This document shows, piece after piece, positions 6,534 through 13,017 of a stretch of 35,794 nucleotides of DNA. A program made the position numbers and the translations under genes. The stretch's first letter is position 1. Each line of letters starts with the position of its first letter. Origin of the DNA: a virus; the IMG/VR virus record IMGVR_UViG_3300030012_001099, positions 1-35,794 of that record; one strand, given 5' to 3'. The notes below the pieces were generated by a model. It did no database searches. It saw nothing but the letters and a program-made list of their open reading frames with translations, and was not told where the DNA came from.

Positions 6534-7685
6534 TCAGACCTCAACCGTTGCTGTCTGCGGGTCAACCTCGTGACGGCTGATTGGTTCGGGCTTGCTGTAT
6601 GGCTCAGTGATCAATCCGTAGATCGACTGGCAAACCACCACGGCATCACGCAGCTTGGCCACATCATCTGCCACGGAGTAAACGCCCATCTCCTGTCGGC
6701 GAAGTTCCCGCAGGTAGGACTCAGAGCCTTCACGCGCAAGCGTGTTTTTGATAAAACCCTCCAAGGATTCAGCTGACTGCTGCAGGTTGTTGAGCTTTAG
6801 CCGGTAGTCCCGCACGTCCTGTTGCACTTGGAAGGCGCGTCGTTCAGCCTCTAGCTCTGCTTGTGTTTTCTTACGTGGCGCTTTTTTCTTAGTTGCCGAA
6901 GGTGGCGCAGCGGCTGCAGCTTGACGCTCTGCGTTGGCTGGCGTGCTGCCAACTGTTAACGCGTCTTGCTTTGCTTGCTCAATCTCTCGTTCTTCGCGTT
7001 CTTTAAGCTGACGTAATCCTTCTTTTTGACGGAAGTAATCCCTGGATTCCGTTTCGGTTGGTGGGCGATTCACCATCAAGCCTTGTTTGTCTTTGCGTTG
7101 ACGCTTGTCAGGGGGGATCGACTCAAATGCTTCAAGCCATGCAGCAATGACTTGGGGCTGATGCTCCGCAAACGGCGGCTGTAAATCAAATGCGCCTGCG
7201 TGATTGCTTGGATGAGAGCGATCAAGCTGCGGGGGCACCCAATCATCAACCCGTTGCATCATGGATTGATAAGGGCGCAGCTGGCTGACGCTGGTTGGCA
7301 AAGGCAAAGCGAACGAGCCACGTTGTATTCGCTTTTCATTTTCAGCAGCAAAGTTGGCATAAAGCACCGACCACATAATCAAAAGATTGGCGGTTTCGTG
7401 GTGCACTATTTTCTCGCCACCCTCCAGCGTAAATTTACGCCGCTTTAGCCATTCAGGCCAACCGCGTGCGGTTTCATCAGGACGCCAAAAGTCTTTGTCT
7501 CGTGTGAAATCGCCAGACCATTTCATTCGACTTAGTTCAGCACCAAGCATCAAACGCCCGCGCCAATCCAAGTCGCATAGCAGTTCAATGTTTTGAATGC
7601 CGATCGAGCACCGTTGCTCGGGGCTCATATCGTCGCTTGTTGATTGCAGGCCAAGCGGTGGCCCAATGGTGGGAAGTTCTGTCAT
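6534..7685 (-). CDS. Large unknown protein with coiled-coil C-terminal half
   Basis: 383 residues from ATG 7685. Residues 1-200 are a mixed globular domain rich in Trp (RDKDFWRPDETARGWPEWLKRRKF) with no motif I recognise. Residues about 205-330 are highly charged and helical (EREEREIEQAKQ, an Ala/Pro hinge with KKKAPRKKTQ, then AELEAERRAFQVQQ), a predicted coiled coil. The C-terminus (LRDAVVVCQSIYGLI) is compact. Position among replication/recombination genes suggests a DNA-transaction role, perhaps a partition or primosome accessory, but nothing in the sequence proves it. Confidence 0.7.
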   Translation of the reverse strand: MTELPTIGPPLGLQSTSDDMSPEQRCSIGIQNIELLCDLDWRGRLMLGAELSRMKWSGDFTRDKDFWRPDETARGWPEWLKRRKFTLEGGEKIVHHETANLLIMWSVLYANFAAENEKRIQRGSFALPLPTSVSQLRPYQSMMQRVDDWVPPQLDRSHPSNHAGAFDLQPPFAEHQPQVIAAWLEAFESIPPDKRQRKDKQGLMVNRPPTETESRDYFRQKEGLRQLKEREEREIEQAKQDALTVGSTPANAERQAAAAAPPSATKKKAPRKKTQAELEAERRAFQVQQDVRDYRLKLNNLQQSAESLEGFIKNTLAREGSESYLRELRRQEMGVYSVADDVAKLRDAVVVCQSIYGLITEPYSKPEPISRHEVDPQTATVEV

Positions 7686-7707
7686 TGTGGGATTGCTGTG
7701 TTTTATG

Positions 7708-7748
7708 GCGTGCTCGAAACGGCATGTTTTCGAGCACGCTGTTTTTTT
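7708..7748 (+). terminator. Strong hairpin with U-run, facing the plus strand
   Basis: GCGTGCTCGAAA (7708-7719) and TTTCGAGCACGC (7728-7739) make a perfect 12-base stem with an eight-base loop, followed on the plus strand by TG and seven T. It has the form of an intrinsic terminator for plus-strand transcription, although both flanking genes are on the minus strand. On the minus strand there is no U-run after the stem. Confidence 0.65.
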
Positions 7749-7749
7749 A

Positions 7750-8337
7750 TCAGACAGCCGCTTCTTCTGCGGCAGGTGTCAGCACGTTGCGCAGTGCTCC
7801 GAACGTCGTGTCCTTGCTCTTGCCCTGTGCCAGCAGCTGTTGGTCGATCTGCTCCAAGACGGGACCGATCGACTTGCCAGTGGCCTGCTCGTAAGCAGTA
7901 GCAGTTCGGACAAATTCTTCGCGGGCCTTGGTCATACGGCCAGCGAACTTCTCTGTCGCCATCAATGCGTCGGCATCGTTGACCATGCGGATTTGGCTTG
8001 TCTCTTTATCAAGAGTCAGCCGGACACCGACGAGGGCGTAAAGCAGGCCGTTGATTTTGGTGATGCTAGAGCTAACTGAGCGTTCAGTTAGATCACCATC
8101 GCTGGCGGCAACCACTTCGCCAACAGTGCAGCGACGGCCAAGGTGTTCGATTAACTGCAGGACATACCCGGCGGTGTTGTACTGCTTGCCGCTGATGATG
8201 TGGTCCCGGTTGTTCTCCAGGATCAAGCTTTGTAAGCCGTCCTTTATAGAAAGGCGGTCTGTGAGTTCTTCGTGGGACAGACAAAGGTTCTCCAAAGGGG
8301 TTTTGGAGTCACCGTTAAAAAGACGGCGCGAAGGCAT
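7750..8337 (-). CDS. Putative winged-helix regulator
   Basis: 195 residues from ATG 8337. Residues about 52-120 (NTAGYVLQLIEHLGRRCTVGEVVAAS, then TERSVSSSITKINGLL and a beta hairpin RLTLDKETSQIRMV) resemble a winged helix of the response-regulator output type. The C-terminal third is helical. Directly upstream are a promoter (8390-8418) and a ten-base palindrome across the predicted start of transcription, as expected for an autoregulated DNA-binding protein. Fold by pattern only; role inferred. Confidence 0.6.
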   Translation of the reverse strand: MPSRRLFNGDSKTPLENLCLSHEELTDRLSIKDGLQSLILENNRDHIISGKQYNTAGYVLQLIEHLGRRCTVGEVVAASDGDLTERSVSSSITKINGLLYALVGVRLTLDKETSQIRMVNDADALMATEKFAGRMTKAREEFVRTATAYEQATGKSIGPVLEQIDQQLLAQGKSKDTTFGALRNVLTPAAEEAAV

Positions 8338-8364
8338 GGTCAAGCCGCTGACTAGCGGGGGCTG

Positions 8365-8390
8365 TGTTGGCGGTAATCTCACCGCCAACA
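8365..8390. promoter_or_regulatory. Ten-base inverted repeat, probable operator
   Basis: TGTTGGCGGT (8365-8374) and ACCGCCAACA (8381-8390) are a perfect inverted repeat with a six-base centre. On the minus strand it begins at the last base of the -10 box and covers the predicted transcription start, the usual place for a repressor site. In RNA it would also form a 5' hairpin. Confidence 0.7.
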
Positions 8391-8418
8391 AGTTATCACT
8401 GTTTTTTGCGTTTTGCAA
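8390..8418 (-). promoter_or_regulatory. Extended -10 promoter for the 7750-8337 gene
   Basis: Minus strand: -35 TTGCAA (8418-8413), 17-base spacer, extended -10 TGATAACTT (TG at 8398-8397, TAACTT at 8395-8390). The TG belongs to the stop codon of the small upstream gene. Weaker match than the GGTATGCC promoters. Confidence 0.5.
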
Positions 8419-8527
8419 GTTTTGCGCGTTTTGTGCGTTTGGGCTTGCTTGTCACCTTCGCCACGGTCTCGATGTAGCCGGGGGGCTCAGGCACGCCCCC
8501 CTTCCGCAGAATCTCAGACCAGTTCAC
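8396..8527 (-). CDS. 43-residue basic protein
   Basis: GTG 8527 overlaps the stop of the zinc-ribbon gene as GTGA. It encodes NWSEILRKGGVPEPPGYIE followed by a Lys/Arg-rich tail (KPKRTKRAKLAKRKKQ). The frame fills the space between two called genes, has no stop until 8396, and has the W-x-E-I-L...GVPEPPG look of small phage proteins. The tail is encoded by imperfect nine-base repeats (GCxCAAAAC type). Function unknown; a DNA- or RNA-contacting peptide is possible. Confidence 0.6.
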   Translation of the reverse strand: MNWSEILRKGGVPEPPGYIETVAKVTSKPKRTKRAKLAKRKKQ

Positions 8528-8760
8528 GCTGATGCGAGACGCTCAAGCATCTGCTGTTTGACGGCGAACTCAGACTTTTCGCGACCTTTTAATCTTGCCG
8601 TGGCTTTGTACCCCCACTCGCCGTCAGGAACGCTGACCTCTGCTGTGCCCCAAACATGGTCACAACCTTTGCATTGCCGCCTACGGCTTATTGCCTTCTC
8701 GCTTGTGTGTCGTGACTCAAGGACGCTGATCCAAGAGCATCCGCATTTGGGGCACTTCAT
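8524..8760 (-). CDS. NrdR-like zinc-ribbon protein
   Basis: 78 residues from ATG 8760, overlapping the upstream stop as TGATG. It begins MKCPKCGCSW and continues ESRHTSEKAISRRRQCKGCDHVWGTAE: two CxxC pairs separated by about 25 residues with an Arg-rich strand, the layout of the zinc-ribbon half of the ribonucleotide-reductase repressor NrdR. The ATP-cone half of NrdR is absent, so it cannot sense nucleotides in the same way. Likely a DNA-binding regulator, perhaps of host or phage promoters. Confidence 0.75.
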   Translation of the reverse strand: MKCPKCGCSWISVLESRHTSEKAISRRRQCKGCDHVWGTAEVSVPDGEWGYKATARLKGREKSEFAVKQQMLERLASA

Positions 8761-9437
8761 CAAAAGTCAGGAATAGTGGCGTTGAAACGTCCCCATGCGT
8801 CCTCCCACTCCTGCCACCCTTCAGGATCTGAGTTGATGATCCGCGTGCGATCAGGCCCGCACACCACCGTCACCAGATCTGTCACCACCAACGAGGGGTG
8901 ATGTACGGAAAGAAAGCTCCTGTAAGCCTGGAGCTGGGCAGTTGCTGGGCGTCTGCTGGAGACCCCCTTTTTAGATGAGACCGTCTTGAGGTCGCCGAGA
9001 ATCACCCGCTTGTCGTTGGGATCTGTAGTGCGCAGCAAAAAATCAAAGCTGCCGCCGATTCGCTTGATCTTGTCGCAGACCGCGTATTCAGTCGCCAGTG
9101 TCTCAACGCCTTTAAACAGCGGCTCATTCAGCAGCGGCTCGATCCACGGTGCCCACTTCTCGTCATAGATCGAACCTTCGCCGCGCAAGAATTCATCACA
9201 GAGCACGCGGTGGATTGTTTTACCTCTAACAGCCCAGCCATCAGGGCCATCCTTCGTCCGCTCGATCGCAGCCCGCTGGGTGGGCGACATGTCGAAGGAA
9301 AGCACGTTGCTGACGTTGTACGGCAGCCACTCACCGTACAGCTTGTATTTGTGCTGCAGAGGGTAAAACTCAAGCCCTGGCACGGGATCTAGCAGTTGTC
9401 TCACAAATGGCTTGCGTATGCGTCGCAAACGTGGCAC
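8760..9437 (-). CDS. PD-(D/E)XK nuclease, RecB/Cas4-like exonuclease
   Basis: 225 residues from GTG 9437; a second GTG at 9404 would remove 11. N-terminal HKYKLYGEWLPYNVSNVLS is the usual lead-in of phage RecB-like nucleases. Catalytic marks: His76, Glu117, GGSFDF with Asp132, ILGDLKT with Asp149 and Lys151, and QLQAY with Gln168 and Tyr172. It probably resects double-strand ends to produce the single strands used by the annealing protein at 4673-5377. It diverges from the replication-protein gene with overlapping 5' ends. Confidence 0.85.
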   Translation of the reverse strand: MPRLRRIRKPFVRQLLDPVPGLEFYPLQHKYKLYGEWLPYNVSNVLSFDMSPTQRAAIERTKDGPDGWAVRGKTIHRVLCDEFLRGEGSIYDEKWAPWIEPLLNEPLFKGVETLATEYAVCDKIKRIGGSFDFLLRTTDPNDKRVILGDLKTVSSKKGVSSRRPATAQLQAYRSFLSVHHPSLVVTDLVTVVCGPDRTRIINSDPEGWQEWEDAWGRFNATIPDF

Positions 9438-10146
9438 CTTTGCGAAGCAACGTCAACCGTTTGTGCCACAGATCAACGTCAGAATCACAGAGGAACAGCT
9501 CAGCTGGCTGTCTTCTGAGGTCAGACCATTCCGCAACAAGTCAGCTGTCATCAGGGATCTTATCGATTCAAAGATTCGAGGTCTTGACGGGTTCGCTAGT
9601 CTGTCCGCGTACCACGTCGGTGCGGGACCACAACAAGGTAACCTTCGCCCTCTCACAGGTAATAAGCCTTCGCTGAAGCAACCTGAAGGCGAGTCAGAAG
9701 CTCCTCAAGAGCAGCAGTTACCTCCGCACCAGACGGAGGCTGTTCCGCCCTCTGCCCAAGAACCTGACCACGAAAAAAACATATATAAAGGTGTTAAAAC
9801 TGAAATTAAGGTTGAAAAAGCCCGTAAATCACGCGCTAAGAAAACCAAAGGCACCCCTGAGTTCGAAGCCTTCTGGAAGCGTTATCAAGGCTGCCGCCAT
9901 CGCGCCAACGGCCAGTCCAAACCCAAGGCCGTGGAGCTGTGGGGCCAGCTCGTCCCCGACGAGCTACAACCCGAAGATCTGATGCGTGCCATTGACGGCG
10001 CGATTGAAGACATCCGATCTCGGCAAGGCGTCGGAGAGTTTGCCTCGCCGTTGCCTGATTGCTTCCGTTGGCTGCGTGATGAGTGCTACGCCGTCTACCT
10101 CGAAGACAACGCCACAGCGCCCGTCAAGTCCTCCATATTCCTCTGA
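9418..10146 (+). CDS. Replication-initiator-like protein with N-terminal ribbon-helix-helix
   Basis: 242 residues from ATG 9418; a TTG at 9412 is possible. Residues about 14-55 (PQINVRITEEQLSWLSSEV, then RNKSAVIRDLIDSKI) fit a ribbon-helix-helix domain. A Gln/Pro/Glu-rich linker follows, then a basic patch (KARKSRAKKTK) and a C-terminal domain: EFEAFWKRYQGCRHRANGQ, KAVELWGQLVP, FASPLPDCFRWLRDECY. That FWxxY...GKxxA...W pattern is common in phage replication proteins that load helicases. The role is inferred from pattern and location; no helicase is seen here, so the host's would be used. Confidence 0.6.
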   Translation: MRRKRGTFAKQRQPFVPQINVRITEEQLSWLSSEVRPFRNKSAVIRDLIDSKIRGLDGFASLSAYHVGAGPQQGNLRPLTGNKPSLKQPEGESEAPQEQQLPPHQTEAVPPSAQEPDHEKNIYKGVKTEIKVEKARKSRAKKTKGTPEFEAFWKRYQGCRHRANGQSKPKAVELWGQLVPDELQPEDLMRAIDGAIEDIRSRQGVGEFASPLPDCFRWLRDECYAVYLEDNATAPVKSSIFL

Positions 10147-10436
10147 TGAAACTGTTTGAACCCGAAGCCGCTGAGCACTTCGTCTTTGCCGTTGTCCCCA
10201 TGAATGCCAAGGAAGGGGCCATGCCCGATTTCAAGGCGATCCGTGCAGGGGATATGGAATCAGCCCTAAATCAGATGGATGGCCGCGTGCGGCCTGCTGC
10301 GCCGTACTGCATGGGCCGCTTTGATCACCTGGGCCGCTTCTGCACCTATTGCCCATCTGTTGAAGGCATCATGCCTGGCAGGTTCGTCCTGCATCCTGCA
10401 GCCGACGCTGAATACAAAGCCAGCCGTCCCTATTGA
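10146..10436 (+). CDS. Small Cys-containing protein of unknown function
   Basis: 96 residues from ATG 10146, coupled to the previous gene by TGATG. After an N-terminal alpha/beta part it contains APYCMGRFDHLGRFCTYCPS, three cysteines that may bind zinc or a cluster, then a His/Ala-rich tail. No recognised family. Operon position suggests a role with the replication or modification genes. Confidence 0.65.
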   Translation: MKLFEPEAAEHFVFAVVPMNAKEGAMPDFKAIRAGDMESALNQMDGRVRPAAPYCMGRFDHLGRFCTYCPSVEGIMPGRFVLHPAADAEYKASRPY

Positions 10437-10663
10437 TGAACCCACTGCAGGACATCACCAGCACCATTAAGACCCTGCGCGATGGCATCGCTAAGGGTTA
10501 CTGGACGCTGGAACATCTCGACACGCCACCACCAGGCAGCATCAGCAAAACCCATCGCAATCTGCTGCGCGACCAACCCAAGGCTGAGCAGGTTGAAGCG
10601 GGACCAAGCCCGCGAGACCTAGCACCAGCAACATTGCCTGAATCTCAACCTTTCGATTTCTGA
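10436..10663 (+). CDS. Small unknown protein
   Basis: 75 residues from ATG 10436 (TGATG overlap). It begins with an amphipathic helix (LQDITSTIKTLRDGIAKGYW), then TLEHLDTPPPG and a Pro/Glu-rich disordered tail ending in QPFDF. The final FDF resembles the end of SSB-interacting or clamp-binding peptides, but that is only a resemblance. Function unknown. Confidence 0.6.
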   Translation: MNPLQDITSTIKTLRDGIAKGYWTLEHLDTPPPGSISKTHRNLLRDQPKAEQVEAGPSPRDLAPATLPESQPFDF

Positions 10664-10929
10664 TGAGCAAACTAAGCCGTATCGAATTTGACGCCACACC
10701 TGAAGAGCGCAACAGGCTGAACATGGAGGCAGCCGCCCACGGCATGACACGCAAAGAGCTGATACGCGAACGTGTGTTTCATCCACAGCGTGCTGCATCA
10801 CTTGGCAAAGGCCGTGACTGCATTGATCGCGCCATCACCGCTGTTAGCCGCCAATACGGCGGGATGCCGAGGCACCAGCTTGAGCCGATGATCTACACGG
10901 TGATCTGCGCGTTAGCGGCTGATGCTTGA
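10663..10929 (+). CDS. Ribbon-helix-helix protein, relaxosome/MobC-like
   Basis: 88 residues from ATG 10663 (TGATG overlap). Residues 5-40, SRIEFDATPEERNRLNMEA then HGMTRKELIRERVF, match the ribbon-helix-helix found in plasmid mobilisation accessory proteins. The remainder is helical. There is no relaxase nearby, so it more likely regulates transcription or assists replication initiation. The following gene starts inside its last eight bases. Confidence 0.65.
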   Translation: MSKLSRIEFDATPEERNRLNMEAAAHGMTRKELIRERVFHPQRAASLGKGRDCIDRAITAVSRQYGGMPRHQLEPMIYTVICALAADA

Positions 10930-11713
10930 ACACGTTTTCTCCTGTGGCGGTGGTGTTCAATCCACCGCTTGTTTGGTCCTTGCTGCTCAGGGCCGCATTC
11001 CCTACAAAACGTTCATCTTTGCGAACGTCGGAGACAAGGCTGAAGACCCAAGGACCATCAAATACGTTGCGCAGGTACTCAAGCCTTATGCAGAGCAAAA
11101 CGGCATCCGTTGGGTAGACATCCAGCGCAGACGCCGAAATGGTGAGCCTGTTGATCTTTTCGAGGAACTACACCGGCCCATCAGATCCATCGACATTCCC
11201 GTGCGAATGACCAATGGAGCGCCAGGTAATAGAAACTGCACTGTCACTTTCAAGATCAAGCCGATCGCCAAATGGATCAAGGCAAATGCCCCTGGCTGCA
11301 TTCTTGGCAAGGGGATCAGCACTGACGAGCCACACCGCGCTACGCCATCGCGTGAGTCTGACGGCTACAGCAGCGCATACCCTTTGATTGAACTAGGCAT
11401 CAGTCGCGCTGATTGTCTTGAGCTTGTCAGGACTGCAGGGCTTCCACAGCCACCTAAATCGGCCTGCTGGTTCTGCCCTTACAAGACGACAGATCAATGG
11501 ATCACTCTTAGGCGTGAACGACCTGAGCTGTTTGCGCAGGCTGTAGAGATTGAAAACGTCTTGAATCAAAAGCGCCGTGAGATTGGGAAGGATCCTGTTT
11601 TTATGAGCGGTAGGTGTCGCCCATTAGCTGACGCTATACCGGATCAGCTGGGTTTATTCCCTGACTGGCTTGAAGAACAAGACGGTTGTGAGTCGGGATA
11701 TTGCATGACATGA
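10922..11713 (+). CDS. PAPS-reductase-like N-type ATP pyrophosphatase
   Basis: 263 residues. The ATP-binding PP-loop SCGGGVQSTA is at residues 7-16, with IFANVGDKAEDPRT following, as in the PAPS reductase/adenine nucleotide alpha-hydrolase superfamily. Cys106 (RNCTVTFKIKPI) together with Cys182 and Cys185 (SACWFCPYK) suggests an iron-sulfur or zinc site. True sulfate assimilation is unlikely in such a phage; relatives activate a substrate with ATP, as in thiolation, tRNA editing enzymes or DndC. It overlaps the methyltransferase-like gene by four bases, hinting at a joint nucleic-acid modification. Confidence 0.85.
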   Translation: MLEHVFSCGGGVQSTACLVLAAQGRIPYKTFIFANVGDKAEDPRTIKYVAQVLKPYAEQNGIRWVDIQRRRRNGEPVDLFEELHRPIRSIDIPVRMTNGAPGNRNCTVTFKIKPIAKWIKANAPGCILGKGISTDEPHRATPSRESDGYSSAYPLIELGISRADCLELVRTAGLPQPPKSACWFCPYKTTDQWITLRRERPELFAQAVEIENVLNQKRREIGKDPVFMSGRCRPLADAIPDQLGLFPDWLEEQDGCESGYCMT

Positions 11714-12309
11714 GAGTTCTTGTTGCTTGTGAGTACAGCGGCAGAGTGCGTGATGCCTTTCGCAGTCATGGCCACGACGCTTGGTCTTGTGATCTACTGG
11801 AGTGCGAGGCAGATCCTCGATGGCACTATCAATGCCCTGTCGAGGAGCTGTTGCACGATGGCTGGGATCTGATGGTGGCTCACCCCCCTTGCACCCATCT
11901 TGCCGTTAGCGGAAGTCGGCACTTTGCGCGCAAGATCGCAGACGGCTCACAGGCTGCAGCGTTAAATTTTGTCCGGCTGCTTATGGATGCTCCTATCAAG
12001 CGATGGGCGATTGAGAATCCTGTGAGTGTGATCAGCTCAGCGATCAAAAAGCCTGACCAGATCATTCAACCTTGGGAGTACGGCCACGGGGAAGTTAAGG
12101 CCACTTGCTTGTGGTTGAAGAACCTGCCAAAGCTAACGCCGACAAATTGTGTCGAGGGGCGAGAAGAGAGAGTGCATCTCATGCCGCCAAGGCCAAACCG
12201 TTGGAAGGAGCGCAGCCGGACTTATCTGGGTGTGGCTGCGGCTATGGGCGAGCAATGGGGCAACCGTGTGTTACCGCCAATTGCTGAGCAGTTGAGCTTT
12301 TTGGGTTGA
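11710..12309 (+). CDS. C5-cytosine-methyltransferase-like protein
   Basis: 199 residues from ATG 11710 (ATGA overlap). MRVLVACEYSGRVRDAF is a Rossmann SAM-binding start, HGHDAWSCDLL follows, and DLMVAHPPCTHLAVSG (Cys61) occupies the place of the catalytic Pro-Cys motif of C5-cytosine methyltransferases. Later come RWAIENPVSVI (ENP motif) and PWEYGHGEVKATCLWLKNLP. It is about half the length of a normal C5 enzyme and lacks an obvious target-recognition domain. Such short PPCT proteins are frequent in phages and their chemistry is unproven; they may methylate, hydroxymethylate or prime another modification. Confidence 0.8.
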   Translation: MRVLVACEYSGRVRDAFRSHGHDAWSCDLLECEADPRWHYQCPVEELLHDGWDLMVAHPPCTHLAVSGSRHFARKIADGSQAAALNFVRLLMDAPIKRWAIENPVSVISSAIKKPDQIIQPWEYGHGEVKATCLWLKNLPKLTPTNCVEGREERVHLMPPRPNRWKERSRTYLGVAAAMGEQWGNRVLPPIAEQLSFLG

Positions 12310-12334
12310 CGGTATGCCATGGGTATGCCATACT
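12306..12334 (+). promoter_or_regulatory. Sigma70-type promoter with two GGTATGCCAT elements
   Basis: -35 TTGACG (12306-12311), 17-base spacer, -10 CATACT (12329-12334). GGTATGCCAT is present twice, at 12311-12320 and 12322-12331, one helical turn apart. The upstream gene's TGA stop is inside the -35. Same layout as the promoters at 3867-3895 and 6193-6221 but on the other strand. Confidence 0.85.
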
Positions 12335-12369
12335 TTGATCAAGCGGGAGACCGCACAGCCCTCAAGCCA

Positions 12370-12543
12370 ATGACTTTAACCAACAACGACTACCCCGGAT
12401 ACGTGTTCGCCAATCCTGAGGATGTCCGCAAAGGCCCTTTAGGTGAAGTCTGTGATTACCAAATCGTTAGCACTCCTAACGGCGAAGAAGCTGAAATCGG
12501 TTGCTGGCTCACTCTGTCAACCGCAAACATGGTTCAAGACTGA
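12370..12543 (+). CDS. Small unknown early protein
   Basis: 57 residues from ATG 12370 (MTLTNNDYPGYVFANPEDV). The frame is open from 12319, but that part overlaps the promoter. It is acidic and predicted beta-rich, with two cysteines. It is the first gene of the unit driven by the 12306-12334 promoter and about 35 bases downstream of its -10, so probably early. No family recognised. Confidence 0.6.
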   Translation: MTLTNNDYPGYVFANPEDVRKGPLGEVCDYQIVSTPNGEEAEIGCWLTLSTANMVQD

Positions 12544-12547
12544 CGCT

Positions 12548-12790
12548 ATGGACGCATTTACTCAAAGCCTTAACCTCTTCGAGTCTTTTGAACGCTTTCA
12601 AGACAAGTTAGAAGCCGACAACCTGCTCAAGCTTCAAGACATGGAGCCCGCCACTCTCTACTACGTCGAGGCCAAGCTCAACGGCAACCTTGAATGGACT
12701 GAGTGGGCTTATGACCAACATGAGCTTGACCTCTTAATTGCAGATGCGAAAGACTCCGGTTGCTCTTACACCGTGGAGGAATACGAATGA
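12548..12790 (+). CDS. Small acidic unknown protein
   Basis: 80 residues from ATG 12548 (MDAFTQSLNLFESFERF). Very acidic, with an N-terminal helix and a beta-alpha C-terminal part (YYVEAKLNGNLEWTEWAYDQHELDLLIADAK). Acidic proteins of this size made early by phages are often DNA mimics or host-enzyme inhibitors; that remains a hypothesis. It overlaps the next gene by ATGA. Confidence 0.6.
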   Translation: MDAFTQSLNLFESFERFQDKLEADNLLKLQDMEPATLYYVEAKLNGNLEWTEWAYDQHELDLLIADAKDSGCSYTVEEYE

Positions 12791-13017
12791 ACGGCTACAA
12801 GTTCCCCCGCACTTACGCAGATTTAGACGCTGCCCCTTGGTGCGATGGCTATGACCCCCCAAAAGGGCAGGTATCTCGCAACGGTGACCACTTGTCAATC
12901 TTTATCAATGCAGCTTGGTTGCCTGAAAGCTGGGATTCCAGCCCCGGTGGCCCAAGCCTCAAAGATGCGTTGGCTGATCTGCGGGACTATTGGCAAGACA
13001 TGCGGCCACCTGAATGA
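12787..13017 (+). CDS. Small unknown protein
   Basis: 76 residues from ATG 12787, coupled by ATGA. The sequence (MNGYKFPRTYADLDAAPW, GDHLSIFINAAWLPESW, then a helix ALADLRDYWQDM) is compact, Trp- and Asp-rich. No recognised family. It ends the small early cluster; the following 168 bases are without a convincing gene. Confidence 0.6.
   Translation: MNGYKFPRTYADLDAAPWCDGYDPPKGQVSRNGDHLSIFINAAWLPESWDSSPGGPSLKDALADLRDYWQDMRPPE

Noticed and set aside
7597-8079. 160-residue plus-strand ORF
   Set aside because: It is antisense to two well-supported minus-strand genes and reads through the hairpin at 7708-7739; Cys-rich shadow composition.
8401-8440. Nine-base tandem repeats as replication iterons
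   Set aside because: They are explained as codons for the basic tail of the 43-residue protein, and they are not clearly AT-rich unwinding elements.
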